Assembly: GCA_001599815.1 (NCBI GenBank)
Contig: BCIA01000006.1
Location: 436,961 to 500,960, forward strand
Length of the DNA: 64,000 nucleotides
Source: Furcasterigmium furcatum
Lineage: Eukaryota > Ascomycota > Sordariomycetes > Glomerellales > Plectosphaerellaceae
Direction: 5' to 3'
Shown: positions 1-10,549 of the stretch, piece by piece
Numbering within the stretch: position 1 is the first letter of the stretch
Layout: each line of letters begins with the position of its first letter
Program-made: the position numbers and the translations under genes
The notes under the pieces: generated by a model
Told to the model about the DNA's origin: nothing
The model's database searches: none
Seen by the model: the letters and a program-made list of their open reading frames with translations, nothing else

Positions 1-622
1 TACTGGGAGAAGATGGTCAACCTTTCATCGTGGATATGTGGGAGATGGGCACGACTGAGCCCGCAAAAGACAAGACAATGTCTTGGGCCGCAAGTGCGAA
101 GTGGAAGAAGGCGCCGAAGATGACTATGATGCAGTCGGCGGCAATTTGCTGGGCCTTCAAAAGCGATGTTTGCGGTGGGGATTTGACGTACCAATGTGTG
201 AACCTGGGCTTGTAATTAGTCACTTTCCCGCCTCGAGCAAGTGTACGAATATGCCCGAAGAAATTGGATATGCTGGAGACATTTGGGGCTATGGTTGGTT
301 TAGGAGTAACAAGGGATTGGAAATTTACTCTGTACTATGCGTATATCGGATGTTGGACCTTTCAAGGATGCCACCAAGCCTGAATTGCCCCGGCTGCCCA
401 GCCCTGGCTGAGTAGCAACGGAAGCCCTCTTAGAGCACTCTTAGAGCAGAACGCATCCTCCCGAATAAATGCAACGCACGGGTGAGAGTGGTTTGTAATC
501 AAGGACCTGCTGCTAAGTTCTCCCTAAGCTGCCACCACGGGTTGGTGCCATCCATCATTTCCTTTCCAGCCTCCGTATGCTCAGCAGAGCGATGAGCATC
601 CAGTACCATGAGGTATCCGCCG
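1..622. other. Left-edge region, no confident gene
   Basis: No recognisable family. One plus-strand frame is open from base 3 to a stop at 213-215 and has protein-like composition (it includes GEDGQPFIVDMWEMGTTEPA), so it could be the last exon of a gene entering from the left. I recognise no domain, and short minus-strand frames overlap it. The rest up to the end of the NLR gene shows nothing I can name. Confidence 0.25.
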
Positions 623-3600
623 TCAAAGCCTTGCTCGCATAGCCTCATCGATGGCCCGAACCTCATCGCCACGAGCATTGAGGAGTAATGCCATCAGCTC
701 CGCAGCATGATCATTCCCCTGCACAGCAATGAAAACCGTTTCCGTGATCTGAACCTCATCCCCACGCGCATCCAGGAGCAGGGCCATCAACTCCTTTCCC
801 TGCTCGTGATTGCCTGCCACAGCAGTCAAAATCTTCTCCGTGATCTGAATCTCATCTCCCCGCGCATTCAGGAGAAAGCCCATCAGGTCCTCTCCGCAGC
901 GACGATTCCCCGCCACTGCCACCATAACTTCGTCTGTGATCCGAATGTCGCTCCCACGCATCCCAAGAAGTATATCCATCATCCCGCTACCAGCAATGCC
1001 ACTCGCTGCAGCCATGACAAGCTCTTGTGTGACACTGATCTCACCTCCACGCCTCTCTAACAACAAAGCCATCATATCCTCAAATCCCCAGTCATCCGGG
1101 CTATGTTCCGCGATATCCACAACGAGCTCCTGGGTGATCTTGAACTCGGTTCCACCCTTGTCCAGCAACACAGCCATCACCGACTTCCCAGCCCTCCAAT
1201 TCCTCGCCGCAGCTCTCAGAATTTCTGGGTTAATCTCAAGCTGATCTCCATACTGTTCGAGAAGAAGAGTCATTGTCAGTGCCGACCCTGACCTCGCCGC
1301 AGCCTCGAACACCTCCTGCGTAACCTCGAACTGATGCCCACGCCTCTCCTGTAGCAGAGCGATGGTATTCCTCCCATAAAAATTCATTGCTGCAGCTTCA
1401 ACGACCTTTTGAGTGATCTCAACCTCATCTCCGCGCTTGTCCAGGAGTAAAGCAATCGTCCGTTCTGCACAGTCCAAGCTTCTCGCTGCGGCACTGACCA
1501 CGGACGGGGTAATCAGAAATTGGTCTCCGTACCTCTCTAGGAGGAGCGCCATGATCTCATCCCCGCAATGATTATTGCCCGCCGCAGCTTCAAGGACTCC
1601 TTCCGTGATCGTGATCTCGTCCCCACGCTCCTCCAGTAGTAGGGCAACGATCTTTTGCCCCCATCTCCAGTTGCTTGCGGCAGCCTGAAGGATGAAATCG
1701 TCGATCGTAATTTCGTCCCCGCGCTTCTCTAAGAGGAGCACCATTATCTCGTAGCCGCAGTCACCATTGCCCGCCGCAGCTTCAAGGACTCCTTGCGTGA
1801 TCGTGACCTCGTCCCCACGCTCCCGCAACAGTAGGGCAAGGATCTTTTGTCCCCATTTGTAGTTCCTAGTGGCAGCCTGAAGGATGTTCTCGTCGATCGT
1901 AACCTCATCCCCACGCTTCTCTAGGAGGAGCACCATCATCTCATACCCGTAAATCGTGTTTCTCACTGCCTCCAGAACAACCTCCCCTGTTATCTCAGCC
2001 GCATCCCGCCACTTCTCCAAGAGCAGTGCCATCATCGCCGGCGTGTGCGATGCCGCAGCTTGGATGATGCTCCTCGAGATTGGGACCATGCTTCTGTACT
2101 TGTCCAAAAGTAAAGCCATCACCTCTTCGCTGTGGCTTGCTGCAGCTTCAATGACCCTGTCAGTGATCTTGACCTTGTCCCCGAATTTACTGAGCAGTAA
2201 ATCCATTGACTCTTTCCACGTCTTGGCCACAGAAACAACAAGCTCATCCGTGATCTGGAGCGTATCGCCACTTTTCTGCAGTAACAACTGCAAAAGCTCT
2301 CTGCCACCCTGCACGTGCGGTGCAGACCCTGCCGCGGCGATGATGACCTCGTTAGTGACCAAAACGCCTCTGCTTAGAAGAAGTTTGGTGACCTCGGAGC
2401 GCCCTGCTTCTGAAGCTGCTAGAATTGCTGTTCGAAAGTAGCCACCCCCAGCGTCACAGTCAGCTTCGTGGTGAAGCAGTGTTCGAACCAGCTCGCCATG
2501 ACCCTTTGCCGCCGCAGTCTTGATCGCAGTGCCGTAGTATCCGCCCGGGGAGTTGACACCAACGTTTTCTTCTTCCATGATGTGCACAACAACCTCGAGC
2601 AAACCAAAATAGCTTGCAAGTGTCATGTCCGTCCAGGGGCACACATAGGTCCAAGGAAAACCAGTTGTCCTCTTGTAAATATCAACCCATGCCGGGATTT
2701 GCCGTCCCGACAGCCGAAAGAGGTCGCGTGCATCCTCCAAAGATGAGATTTTCCTAGTCGTATCCTGGGCGTTGTAATGAAAAGTCCAGTTATTGACAGC
2801 GTATGTGATGAAGAGTAACCCCTCACTTTTAAGATTGGCTCGCGCTGTTACGCCAAGATCCTGGAGCGATAACAAGCGAACACAGGAGGTGAAAATGGTA
2901 CTGTGTGCGAGAGGTATGTGAAAGCTGCCCATCCACATGTTTTGGGCACGGGAATCTCGTGTCAGGAATTCCCGGGCTGTTTGATGAATGAACGACACAT
3001 GGTCGTCATAAACAGCAATGAACAAGCCGCAGAGGTTTCGCACCGTGCTTTTGAAGTCGTCGCGGGGCCACAGCTCTTCTTCGAGTTGAACGTGGTTGCT
3101 GAACTCCTTTTCTTGTAATGTCAGAGCGTAGTTGACTTCATTGAGTGTCAGGGGCCGCCTGGCGGCAAGGACAATGTCGAGGAGCCACCTGGCTTGTTCC
3201 GCATCCTGGCTGCCGCTCAGGATCTTTTCGTAGGCCTCAAATACGCCACATGGAATATTAGACAACAGCGACTCTATGCTTGAGAATTTGCGGTAGGCGC
3301 TTCGCTTCTTGTCGATGATGCTTAGGGTAAGATGAAGCCACAGATAGGTGCGGTTGTCCATAGCCTTGAGGCGTTCCGAAATCTGCCGACGATGGTCGTT
3401 CCGAAAGTGACTGCCAAATTCGTTGACTCTGTGATCGATGACGAGGTCAATCTCATGACGAATCTCATCAGTCTTGTCGTCTCCGTCAAATCGAATGTAC
3501 GAGTTAATAGATGCCAATTTCTCGAAGGAAAACTCCAAATCATCATACGGACGACTTGTGATGAGGAACTTGACCTTCGATGAAGATAGATCCGCCCTGT

Positions 3601-5311
3601 GGCCGAAGTGGAAGGTCTCAAGCACTTCGAGGAGTTCTTGACGGCCAGTTTCGTTGCATTCATCCAAGGCATCAAGGACGCAGATGATCTCTCTAGCGTC
3701 GGGGTCCTTTGCGCAGGCCGTCAAGATCTGCCAGAGCTGGGAAAAGTTGCTCCGCAGCTTATTTCCATGCTTATCGAAGGGTCCATTGGCATGGCGGATG
3801 AGAGAGCTGCCCCTGCCGTCTGTGAAGAGTTGGTGCAAGATGGACGACAATGCATCATAGCTGTTGGTGCGTTGCTCCTCGCCGTTCTTGAAGAAGAAGT
3901 AGCAGACGGTGGCATTTTCGGGGTTTGCCGAAAGTCGCCCCTCGTCGACGAGAGCCCGAGCGAGCACGGACTTGCCGCAGCCGGGACCGGCGGAGACCCA
4001 GATGATGCTCGACGTGGTGCTGTCGGCCCATTTGCGGAACCTGTCGTCTTTGAAGAGCCACTCGCACGTGCCAGGGACTTTCTTGGGGTTGAAGTTCTTG
4101 TACTTGTCATGCTCCGCGGCCAGCAGCTGGATGAGCTGTTTTTCGTTCTCGCTGTATTGCCTTTCAGGGTGGCCGGGTTTCTTGATATGCGGAAGGATTA
4201 CTGTAATCTGTTAGTGAAGCCCATGGATCAAGATAACCAACTTACTCTCCGTTGGAGATTCGATCTGTCTGTCCGTGTGTGGATAGGATTCCAGGAGTGC
4301 CTTCGTTGCAGAAGCCGCCCTTGCAGCAGCAAAGTCCTGCCATCTCTTGTTCTTGTGGCTGTCTGCATAGTCGCAAACAGCCTTGACAATGATGCACGGA
4401 ACCACGTCCCATACACCGGCTCCTTCCATCTCAAAAGCAATGAGGTCGTGCTCTCTTGCGATCTTATCGCGATCCAGCCCGGACTTCATCACGGTGTCGC
4501 CCGATCCCACGCGGCCAACAGCAACTCGAAGTTCGCATTCTTCGCCTTGCGATTCCAGCTTGTCGAGGCGCCTTCTAGACATTAGGCGTTTGGAGTCACA
4601 CTCAAGGACCCTGCACGAGGAATCGGTCGCTGACTTGCAGGCACCCAGGTCACCGCAACCACATTCTCCGGAGGCGTGGTGCCTGTGAAGATACTCTGGC
4701 TCAAAGAGCTGGTCGTCTGTGGCGGAAGGACGTATGTACGAGGCTTGCCACCCCTTCTCACGCGCTCTCTGCTGGATCAGCTCCAGGGCCTGGCCGGTTC
4801 GGCGTTCCAGGATGTCACGGCCATGGTGCGTCTCGAACATGGCGACAAGGGAGCGAATGTCCTTGTTCGGCCTCCCTAGGCTGTCCTCGACGGTGTCTTT
4901 TGGGGCGAAACTGCCAGGATATCGTCGGCCCAGGTCATATTGCACAATGCTCTTGCTGATGACCACGTCGCCGAGCAGAAGCTCCTTGTCGGTCCCGACC
5001 CCAGGCACTCCGCCACAAATGCCAGCCAAGATGGCCAGCTTGACCTGGGTGTAGCTTGACCGGAGGCCGCTCGCTGCGTTTGCTGCATGGATCTTGCCCA
5101 TCCCCGGGAGAAGAAGAAGAACGACAATGTGGTTCCCGATGCGGCCGACATTGTACTTGTTGTCGTCCCCGGGGGCATTTCCCAGCTGACCTTCATCTCC
5201 CTCCCAGATCTCGTCGAAGGCAAGGGCAACGGCGTCGTACTCTCGGCCTACAGCGCAAATGATCGCGACGTGAAAGTCTTCACGGCGGAGAGATCGAGTG
5301 CGGATAGTCAT
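623..5311 (-). CDS. NLR-type receptor: PNP_UDP - NACHT - ankyrin-like repeats
   Basis: Two exons, 5311-4246 and 4200-623 (45-nt intron, GTAAGT donor, CTAAC branch, phase 1), give 1547 aa. Residues ~12-340 are a purine-nucleoside-phosphorylase-like domain (AILAGICGGVPG, AFEMEGAGVWD, ICDYADSHKNK-like end). A short linker ending in PGTCEWLF leads to a NACHT NTPase with P-loop GPGCGKS (427-433) and Walker B LDALDEC (~531-537). After two ankyrin-type repeats near residue 900 the last ~580 residues are about 18 repeats of 29-35 aa (pattern ITxxVxxAAA...MALLLxxRGDE). Known: this is a fungal NOD-like receptor architecture used in non-self recognition and programmed cell death; the N-terminal domain is the effector and the repeats are the sensor. 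Inference: cytosolic immune or incompatibility receptor. The reading frame is intact, with no premature stop. Confidence 0.88.
640..2365 (-). repeat. Degenerate ankyrin-like repeat array of the NLR
   Basis: About 18 tandem repeats of 29-35 codons, each of the form I/V-T-x-x-V/I-x-x-A-A-A-(x)n-M-A-L-L-L-x-x-R-G-D-E. Similarity is highest between 1577 and 1960, where a two-repeat unit of 64 codons recurs at a 192-bp offset (the same 24-base stretch starts at 1577 and 1769). The flanking copies are more diverged, which indicates recent local duplication inside an older array. Confidence 0.85.
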
Positions 5312-6670
5312 GGCGAGTCATGGAGCGTTGGTCGCAGTAAGGAGGTCTTGCACAAGACGCGGGGGAAGAGTGAGACGATGAGGCGATGTAATGGGTGGTT
5401 TTGGGAAGAAAAGCGCTCGACCCCGCAAATCAGGCTGGCGCAGCACCAGGGATGTTAATTGGTTCATGTGATGAGCTGCTGACTGAAGATATCTTCAATT
5501 TCTGGTTCGTGTGAGGAACATTTCGTCGACCCATCTTCAGAAGCCCATGCATTTGGCTCCCCTTCCACAGCTCCTGTCGGCTCAGCAGTCCGACGTGAAT
5601 AGACAGCCTCCATCTCGCATTGAGCAAGATATGGTTGGAGCGGCCGCAGCGACATTGCATCTGCCCTAGTTCCTCACATAAATGAACTGGCGCTGTGATG
5701 GACAGCTTGGAAGTGGCATCCCGTTCTTGGATATTTATCCACCCTCAACGTGTTGTCGTTTGGCGCCACGGATAGTCTGGATTAGGCGGTGCCGATGGTT
5801 TTCCGCGCTCCGACTCCCTTCCGAAACCTTGAGTTCCCGCCTTTCGCATGCCCGTCCAGCGTTGTGTCTTGGCCGGATAAGGACCGCGGGTCCTGGCACT
5901 ACAGTTATTGACTGCAAATATAGATCAGATACAAGCACGTCCAGCGCTGCCTCTGTACTGTATTTGTTCAATACTTGCACACACTCTAAGTTCTTGAGGA
6001 GCTCGGAATATCCTTCAGCAGGGCAGGCTGATGAGCGCAAACGGATGCATGTGCACTTGAATCCTGCTTTCCCAATTTCATGGCTGAGTGATGGCACGAG
6101 TACCATATTTGGCAGTGCCGAGATTCCCGTCAGTGTCTCAAGGCACTGCACTGCATCTTGCAATATCGCTAGTCTGAGATACTCGACGATCCAATAAGAC
6201 CACAGGGAGCTCCCCGCGCGGAACACCGGGTTGTGGTCATGGGTCCCATGCACGGCTTCAAGCACCCTGAAACGGCATCGGAGTGACATGCCTCTGGATA
6301 TTCCGACTTGGGAATATCCGTGGCAATGTACCTGCCCACGACCACAGGGCATGCGCCAGGCTCTTGCGTCCCCGAGTTGATACTCCGCATAGATGATCCT
6401 TATCAATGTCTGTCCAGCGGATGTGGGGTCCACGGTGACGGACATGTGCCTGGTTCCAGCAATCCTGTGTCCACGTGTCCATGGTGAAGGCTACATGGTG
6501 CAGATACTCCAGTCTGGAGCCGGGTTAAGATCGCGGGGCGGTTGCACGCTGGATCGTCAGCACCCTTCGGCGCAAGTCATAAAGGCGACCTTGCCCTGCC
6601 CTGGTTCTTCTCGATATCAGAATCCACCTTCCTCCTCATCCCTATCTGCGCCAGCGCCAAGTTCAAAGCC
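5312..6670. other. Intergenic, about 1.36 kb
   Basis: Upstream of both the NLR (minus) and the CE1 esterase (plus), so it should hold both promoters. A 236-codon minus-strand frame at 5735-6445 has no recognisable domain, unusual composition and no support; I do not call it a gene. Confidence 0.5.
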
Positions 6671-7516
6671 ATGTTGTTGCTACCATTTCTCGCCACCCTC
6701 CTCTGCAGCCTCGCCCATGCGGCGACGCTGACCCAGGTCACAAGCTTCGGTAACAACCCCGCTGGCCTCCGGATGTACGTGTACGTGCCGGACAAACTGG
6801 CCTCGTTTCCTGGTGTTATTGTCACGCTCCATGGCGCCTCCGGCAACGGCCAGCAAGCCTACACCTCGACACCCTACGCCTCCTTAGCCGAGCAGTACGG
6901 CTTCATCGTCATCTATCCCGAGTCTCCGCGGGGTGCCTGGGATGCCACGTCCAGGAGTTCCATCGTCCGTGACGGCGGCGGCGCGAGTCAGTCTATCGCC
7001 ACCATGACTAGATGGGTCATCAGCACCTACGGGGCCAACACGAACAAGGTCTTTGTCTCCGGAATCTCCTCGGGCGGCACCATGGCGGTAAGAAACTCTC
7101 GCGACCCGGTCCCTTCATGTTCCCACCATTCAAACTCGCTGACTCGTCGTGTTCAGAACACCATGGCTGGGACCTATCCCGACGTCTTCAAGGGTGCCAT
7201 CATTTACTCGGCCGGCTCGACCGCCAACATTCGCAACATGTACCCCGGGTTCACTGGCACCTATCCCAACATCCAGACCTACCTCGGCTCTGAGGACAGG
7301 GTCATCGGGGCAGCTTCCTTCAACGCCACGCTCACCAACTGGGCCGGGGTCTTCGGTTATGACACGATCCCAGACCAGGTCCTTGCTAACAACCCCCAGG
7401 CCGGTTGGACCAAATACGTCATGGGGCAGAAGCTCAACGGGGTCTGGGCTGTGGGAGTCGGGCATCCCGTCTTCATCCAGGGCGCTGAAGACATGAAGTG
7501 GTTTGGTTTTGCTTGA
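6671..7516 (+). CDS. Secreted CE1-type esterase (acetyl xylan / feruloyl esterase family)
   Basis: Exons 6671-7087 and 7157-7516, 258 aa. Residues 1-17 form a signal peptide (MLLLPFLATLLCSLAHA). The fold signatures are VTLHGASGNGQQAY (oxyanion loop), GFIVIYPESPRGAWD, the nucleophile elbow GISSG with Ser133, a GSEDRVIG acid region and the C-terminal histidine in GVGHPVFIQGAEDMKWFGFA. This is the alpha/beta-hydrolase family that includes fungal acetyl xylan esterases, feruloyl esterases and PHB-depolymerase-like enzymes. There is no CBM1 module. Inferred role: removal of acyl groups from plant hemicellulose outside the cell. The intron (69 nt, GTAAGA...TTCAG) has no stop and is a multiple of three; splicing is favoured because SGGTMA then joins NTMAGTYPDVF as in relatives. 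The exact ester substrate cannot be told. Confidence 0.82.
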   Translation: MLLLPFLATLLCSLAHAATLTQVTSFGNNPAGLRMYVYVPDKLASFPGVIVTLHGASGNGQQAYTSTPYASLAEQYGFIVIYPESPRGAWDATSRSSIVRDGGGASQSIATMTRWVISTYGANTNKVFVSGISSGGTMAVRNSRDPVPSCSHHSNSLTRRVQNTMAGTYPDVFKGAIIYSAGSTANIRNMYPGFTGTYPNIQTYLGSEDRVIGAASFNATLTNWAGVFGYDTIPDQVLANNPQAGWTKYVMGQKLNGVWAVGVGHPVFIQGAEDMKWFGFA

Positions 7517-7727
7517 TGTGGCGGCTTTCTGGAGGGACGGCGGTGCCGGGAGGCAACGACCATGAAGCTGTGGCCCATTCTGGAACCAAGCAAGACTCCA
7601 GTCTAGTCCTGGGATACTTGCAAGTAGCCAATGGACCGATTTGCATATGCAATCTTGTATATTTGCCCCTGACTAGCAATGGAAGCCAGTTTCATCATCT
7701 ACAAAGATCCAATTCCGACTCGGGTTT

Positions 7728-9634
7728 CTACCTTCCAAACTGTTCCTGGGCAACCTCATTCATGAAGGACGTTCCAGCCAGACGGAACGTGTCAGGGACC
7801 GGCCGAGGGCTATCCGGGCGGAGGTTAAAGACTTCACCATAACCACCAGTGGCATTGTAGAGGGGCCACTCCGGAACATCATCAACTAAAATGAGAAGAG
7901 TGATTAGCTCAGTTGCTCAGGTTTAAGGGGCCGCCCACATCCTCGAGAGACATACTGCCGTGGTTGTTGGGTGTCAAGTCGTTGACAAAGCTGATCCACA
8001 TGCGGGATGTGAGCCTCGCGAGCTCAAGCTCCCCCGGACCCGGGTTGAGGAAAGGGTTCATGAAGTCAGGATACCCGTTGCCGATGATGTTGTGGAAGAC
8101 GAACGCGATCTCTGCAAAGTGAGAAGTGCCGGATTGAGCTCCTTGTAGCGGTCAGCGTTGAGGTTCTGGTGTGCCCTGCACACGGGGACGGATGACTTAC
8201 TGCCACGGACTCGGAAGTTGGTCTGGAAAAGATACGCGAAGGTGGGCACGTCGTGCTGGGCCCATGCCGCGCTTCTCAGTCGAGTCCAGCTTAGGAACAT
8301 TTGATCCGTCTGGAAGGCAATTGTCCGCTTGTACTGAGAGCCCACTGCTCCAGGGACAACCCGGTAGTCTGATGGGAGACCCAGGGAATCAATGTTGGGA
8401 TACAGAGCGGACAATGTTTTGACAGTCTCCTCGTCGACTCCCTTGCCTCGTACAAGGGCCTCGAATTGTTCGTCATTATCGATAGTGGCCGGCCCGAAGA
8501 GCGTACCCTCATCGGTGTTCGCGCCGACAAGAAGGGCAGCTTTAACAAACTTCCCCTCACCGAGAAGCGCCGAGGGGTAGTCGGGGATGAAATTCCCGTC
8601 AACAACCGGAGAAAAGGGCCCCGATGAGTTCGCGATGGCGGCATTAAGCTCGTCGAAGGGTGCCTCACGCAGGCAGGCGAGCTTATCGGAGCTACCACCG
8701 CACCCAACAGCCTCGGCAACGGCATCATACGTCCGCTGGGGTCTGGTCAGGTTCTTCATGTGGCTGCCGTCGGCCCCTGACTGGGCGATCATACCGCGGA
8801 ACAGACCGTCGTCACGTCCGCCATATGCCGTCGACATGTACCCGACGTTGCCGCCGCCCGCGCTCTCTCCGAAGATGGTGACCTTTGTGGGGTCACCTCC
8901 GAAAGCTGCAATGTTTTCCTGGATCCAACGCAAGCTCAAGTGCTGGTCCTTGAGGCCGAGATTCGCCACGCCGGCGTCCACGACTTCTTGGCTGGCGAGG
9001 AAGCCCCAAAATGAGAGGCGGTCTGCTCTTGTTAGCGATCCACGATTTCTCAGTTTACTGGATGCTGGTGTACGCACACTCGACAGACACAGCAATGACG
9101 GGTTTGCCCATGTTTACAGACTCTTCTACCATGAAGCTGAGATTGTAGACACCATTGGCGGAAAAGTCTGACGTCCAGCCGCCGCCGTGGAGGAACACCG
9201 CCACGGGCAACAGGTCATCTCGCTTGCGGACGCAGTTGGACTCTTGTGCCGGGCGGATGACGTTCAGGGTTAGGCAGTCCTCACCCAGGGTATGAGGCCA
9301 GCCTTCAGTATTCTTGAACCGGTCAGCTTAGTCCCATCTCAAGGGTCGCCCAGATGTTCGTGTCACTCACGCCATAGCCCACGCACGATGCAGAGTACTC
9401 GGTTGCATCGAGAGTTCCAAAGGTGCTGTTCAAGCTATATGGGTTCTCGAACCGCAAGGCGCCCACGGGAGGCTGGGCGAAGGGTATGCCGAGGAAGAGG
9501 TCCTGGTCATACGAGGCGACATGCTTCCCGACAACAGTGCCGTTGAGGACTCTCGCGGTAGGAGGGGGTCTATCGGCTGAGATGCTCTGCGCGAGCGCAA
9601 GAGCCACTGCGGCGAGGCGAAGGAGCGAGGCCAT
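7728..9634 (-). CDS. Secreted type-B carboxylesterase/lipase
   Basis: Five exons (9634-9371, 9312-9078, 9022-8201, 8141-7956, 7885-7728) give 554 aa. The ATG at 9634 starts a signal peptide (MASLLRLAAVALALAQSISA). Hallmarks in order: FLGIPFAQPPVGALRFE, EDCLTLNVIRP, FLHGGGW oxyanion hole, VEYRLSFWGFL, nucleophile elbow GESAGG with Ser220, catalytic acid in GANTDEGTLF, and catalytic His in DLTPNNHG. Length and motifs fit the fungal COesterase family (triacylglycerol lipase, cinnamoyl or general carboxylesterase). Every junction restores a family motif, for example SVE-Y-RLSF across intron 2 and SHFAEIAFVFHNIIGNGYPDF after intron 3. It converges on the CE1 esterase, the stops lying 212 bp apart. 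Substrate is not predictable. Confidence 0.88.
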
Positions 9635-10549
9635 GGATGGAATGAACAAGGCAGTAGATGAATGGTCCGTTCTCCAGCAATTTTGGGAGCGATCAGTGGT
9701 CCTCTTTCTTTATAGTGAACGTACCGAGATGCCCGTAGTCCTGCATCTGCCTCTCCACAGATCCGAGCTTTGAGCTAAGCTTCTCATAACTCTACATGGT
9801 CACATCGCTTCATTCTTCTTGGTTACTCTTCGCACTCGAATCCGGGGCTAACCCAGCGGCCCACTCATCTCCAGACTCGCCGTCCTCTTCGGGGAATGTT
9901 AACCCTTATAGAAGCAACTAAGGCCGGGGCGTTCGAGGCTTGGGGAACCTAAACATGGGGTAGTAGTCCCCGCCGGAAGACGAAGCTGGGGAAGTGAAGA
10001 TATCGACGAGATTACCATACGGGCTTGGCCAAATAGGCAAGTTTTACCACCGGACGGGAATCAGTCACGGCAGATGAGCCTTACCTCGGGAGTCAAGTTG
10101 TTCGTCGCGTTCCGAGAAGCTTGGTCCGAGAAACATGGAGTCCTAGCCAATGAGGTGCAGATCCGATCCGGAAGCAGTGCCCGATGGACCCAGACGGGTG
10201 GATGTCCTAATCTGCCGATCCTGATTTTGTTCTACACCGAATGCAGCGCATCGGTGCTTTGAGTTCAGGATACCGCTGCTCGTCGAAGAGTGTCCAGAAG
10301 TCCTCCCCCGAGTAGTATGCCAGCGAGTACAGCACGTTGGGGCCGCCGAGCTCGGAAAGCTTGACCCCTCGTGGGCAGCATCTTCATAGGCTGAAAATGA
10401 GTGAAGTGAAGGGTGATCACACCAAGCACATAACATCAAAAATAAGTGGCTTACTACTTGATCCAACTTGCAACGGATCACGCCGTGATGTGCCTGCTGC
10501 TATCTCTGCCTGTGAATTTACTCAAGTACCGCGTAAAAGCTACTGACTG
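9635..10549. other. Intergenic with a gene relic
   Basis: Promoter of the carboxylesterase followed by a gene-poor stretch. The only recognisable content is the DHCR24-like fragment at about 10206-10366 described separately. Confidence 0.5.
10206..10366 (-). pseudogene. Relic of a DHCR24-like FAD oxidoreductase (C-terminal piece)
   Basis: Minus-strand translation reads VKLSELGGPNVLYSLAYYSG and then EDFWTLFDEQRYPELK before drifting into unrelated sequence and a stop. The pattern LGGxxxLYxxxYYxxEDFWxxFDxxxYxxLK is the C-terminal signature of delta(24)-sterol reductase/24-dehydrocholesterol-reductase-like flavoproteins. Upstream in the same frame there is a TGA within about 35 bp, and no FAD-binding domain is present. 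I therefore see a truncated, non-functional piece of a gene that once stood here or was copied in. Similarity is judged by eye only. Confidence 0.45.

Noticed and set aside
3599..4585. 328-codon plus-strand frame
   Set aside because: Antisense to the NACHT region and the PNP/NACHT intron of the NLR; no domain of its own.
5735..6445. 236-codon minus-strand frame between the NLR and CE1 genes
   Set aside because: No recognisable domain, no intron signals, and it covers the expected promoter region; treated as chance.
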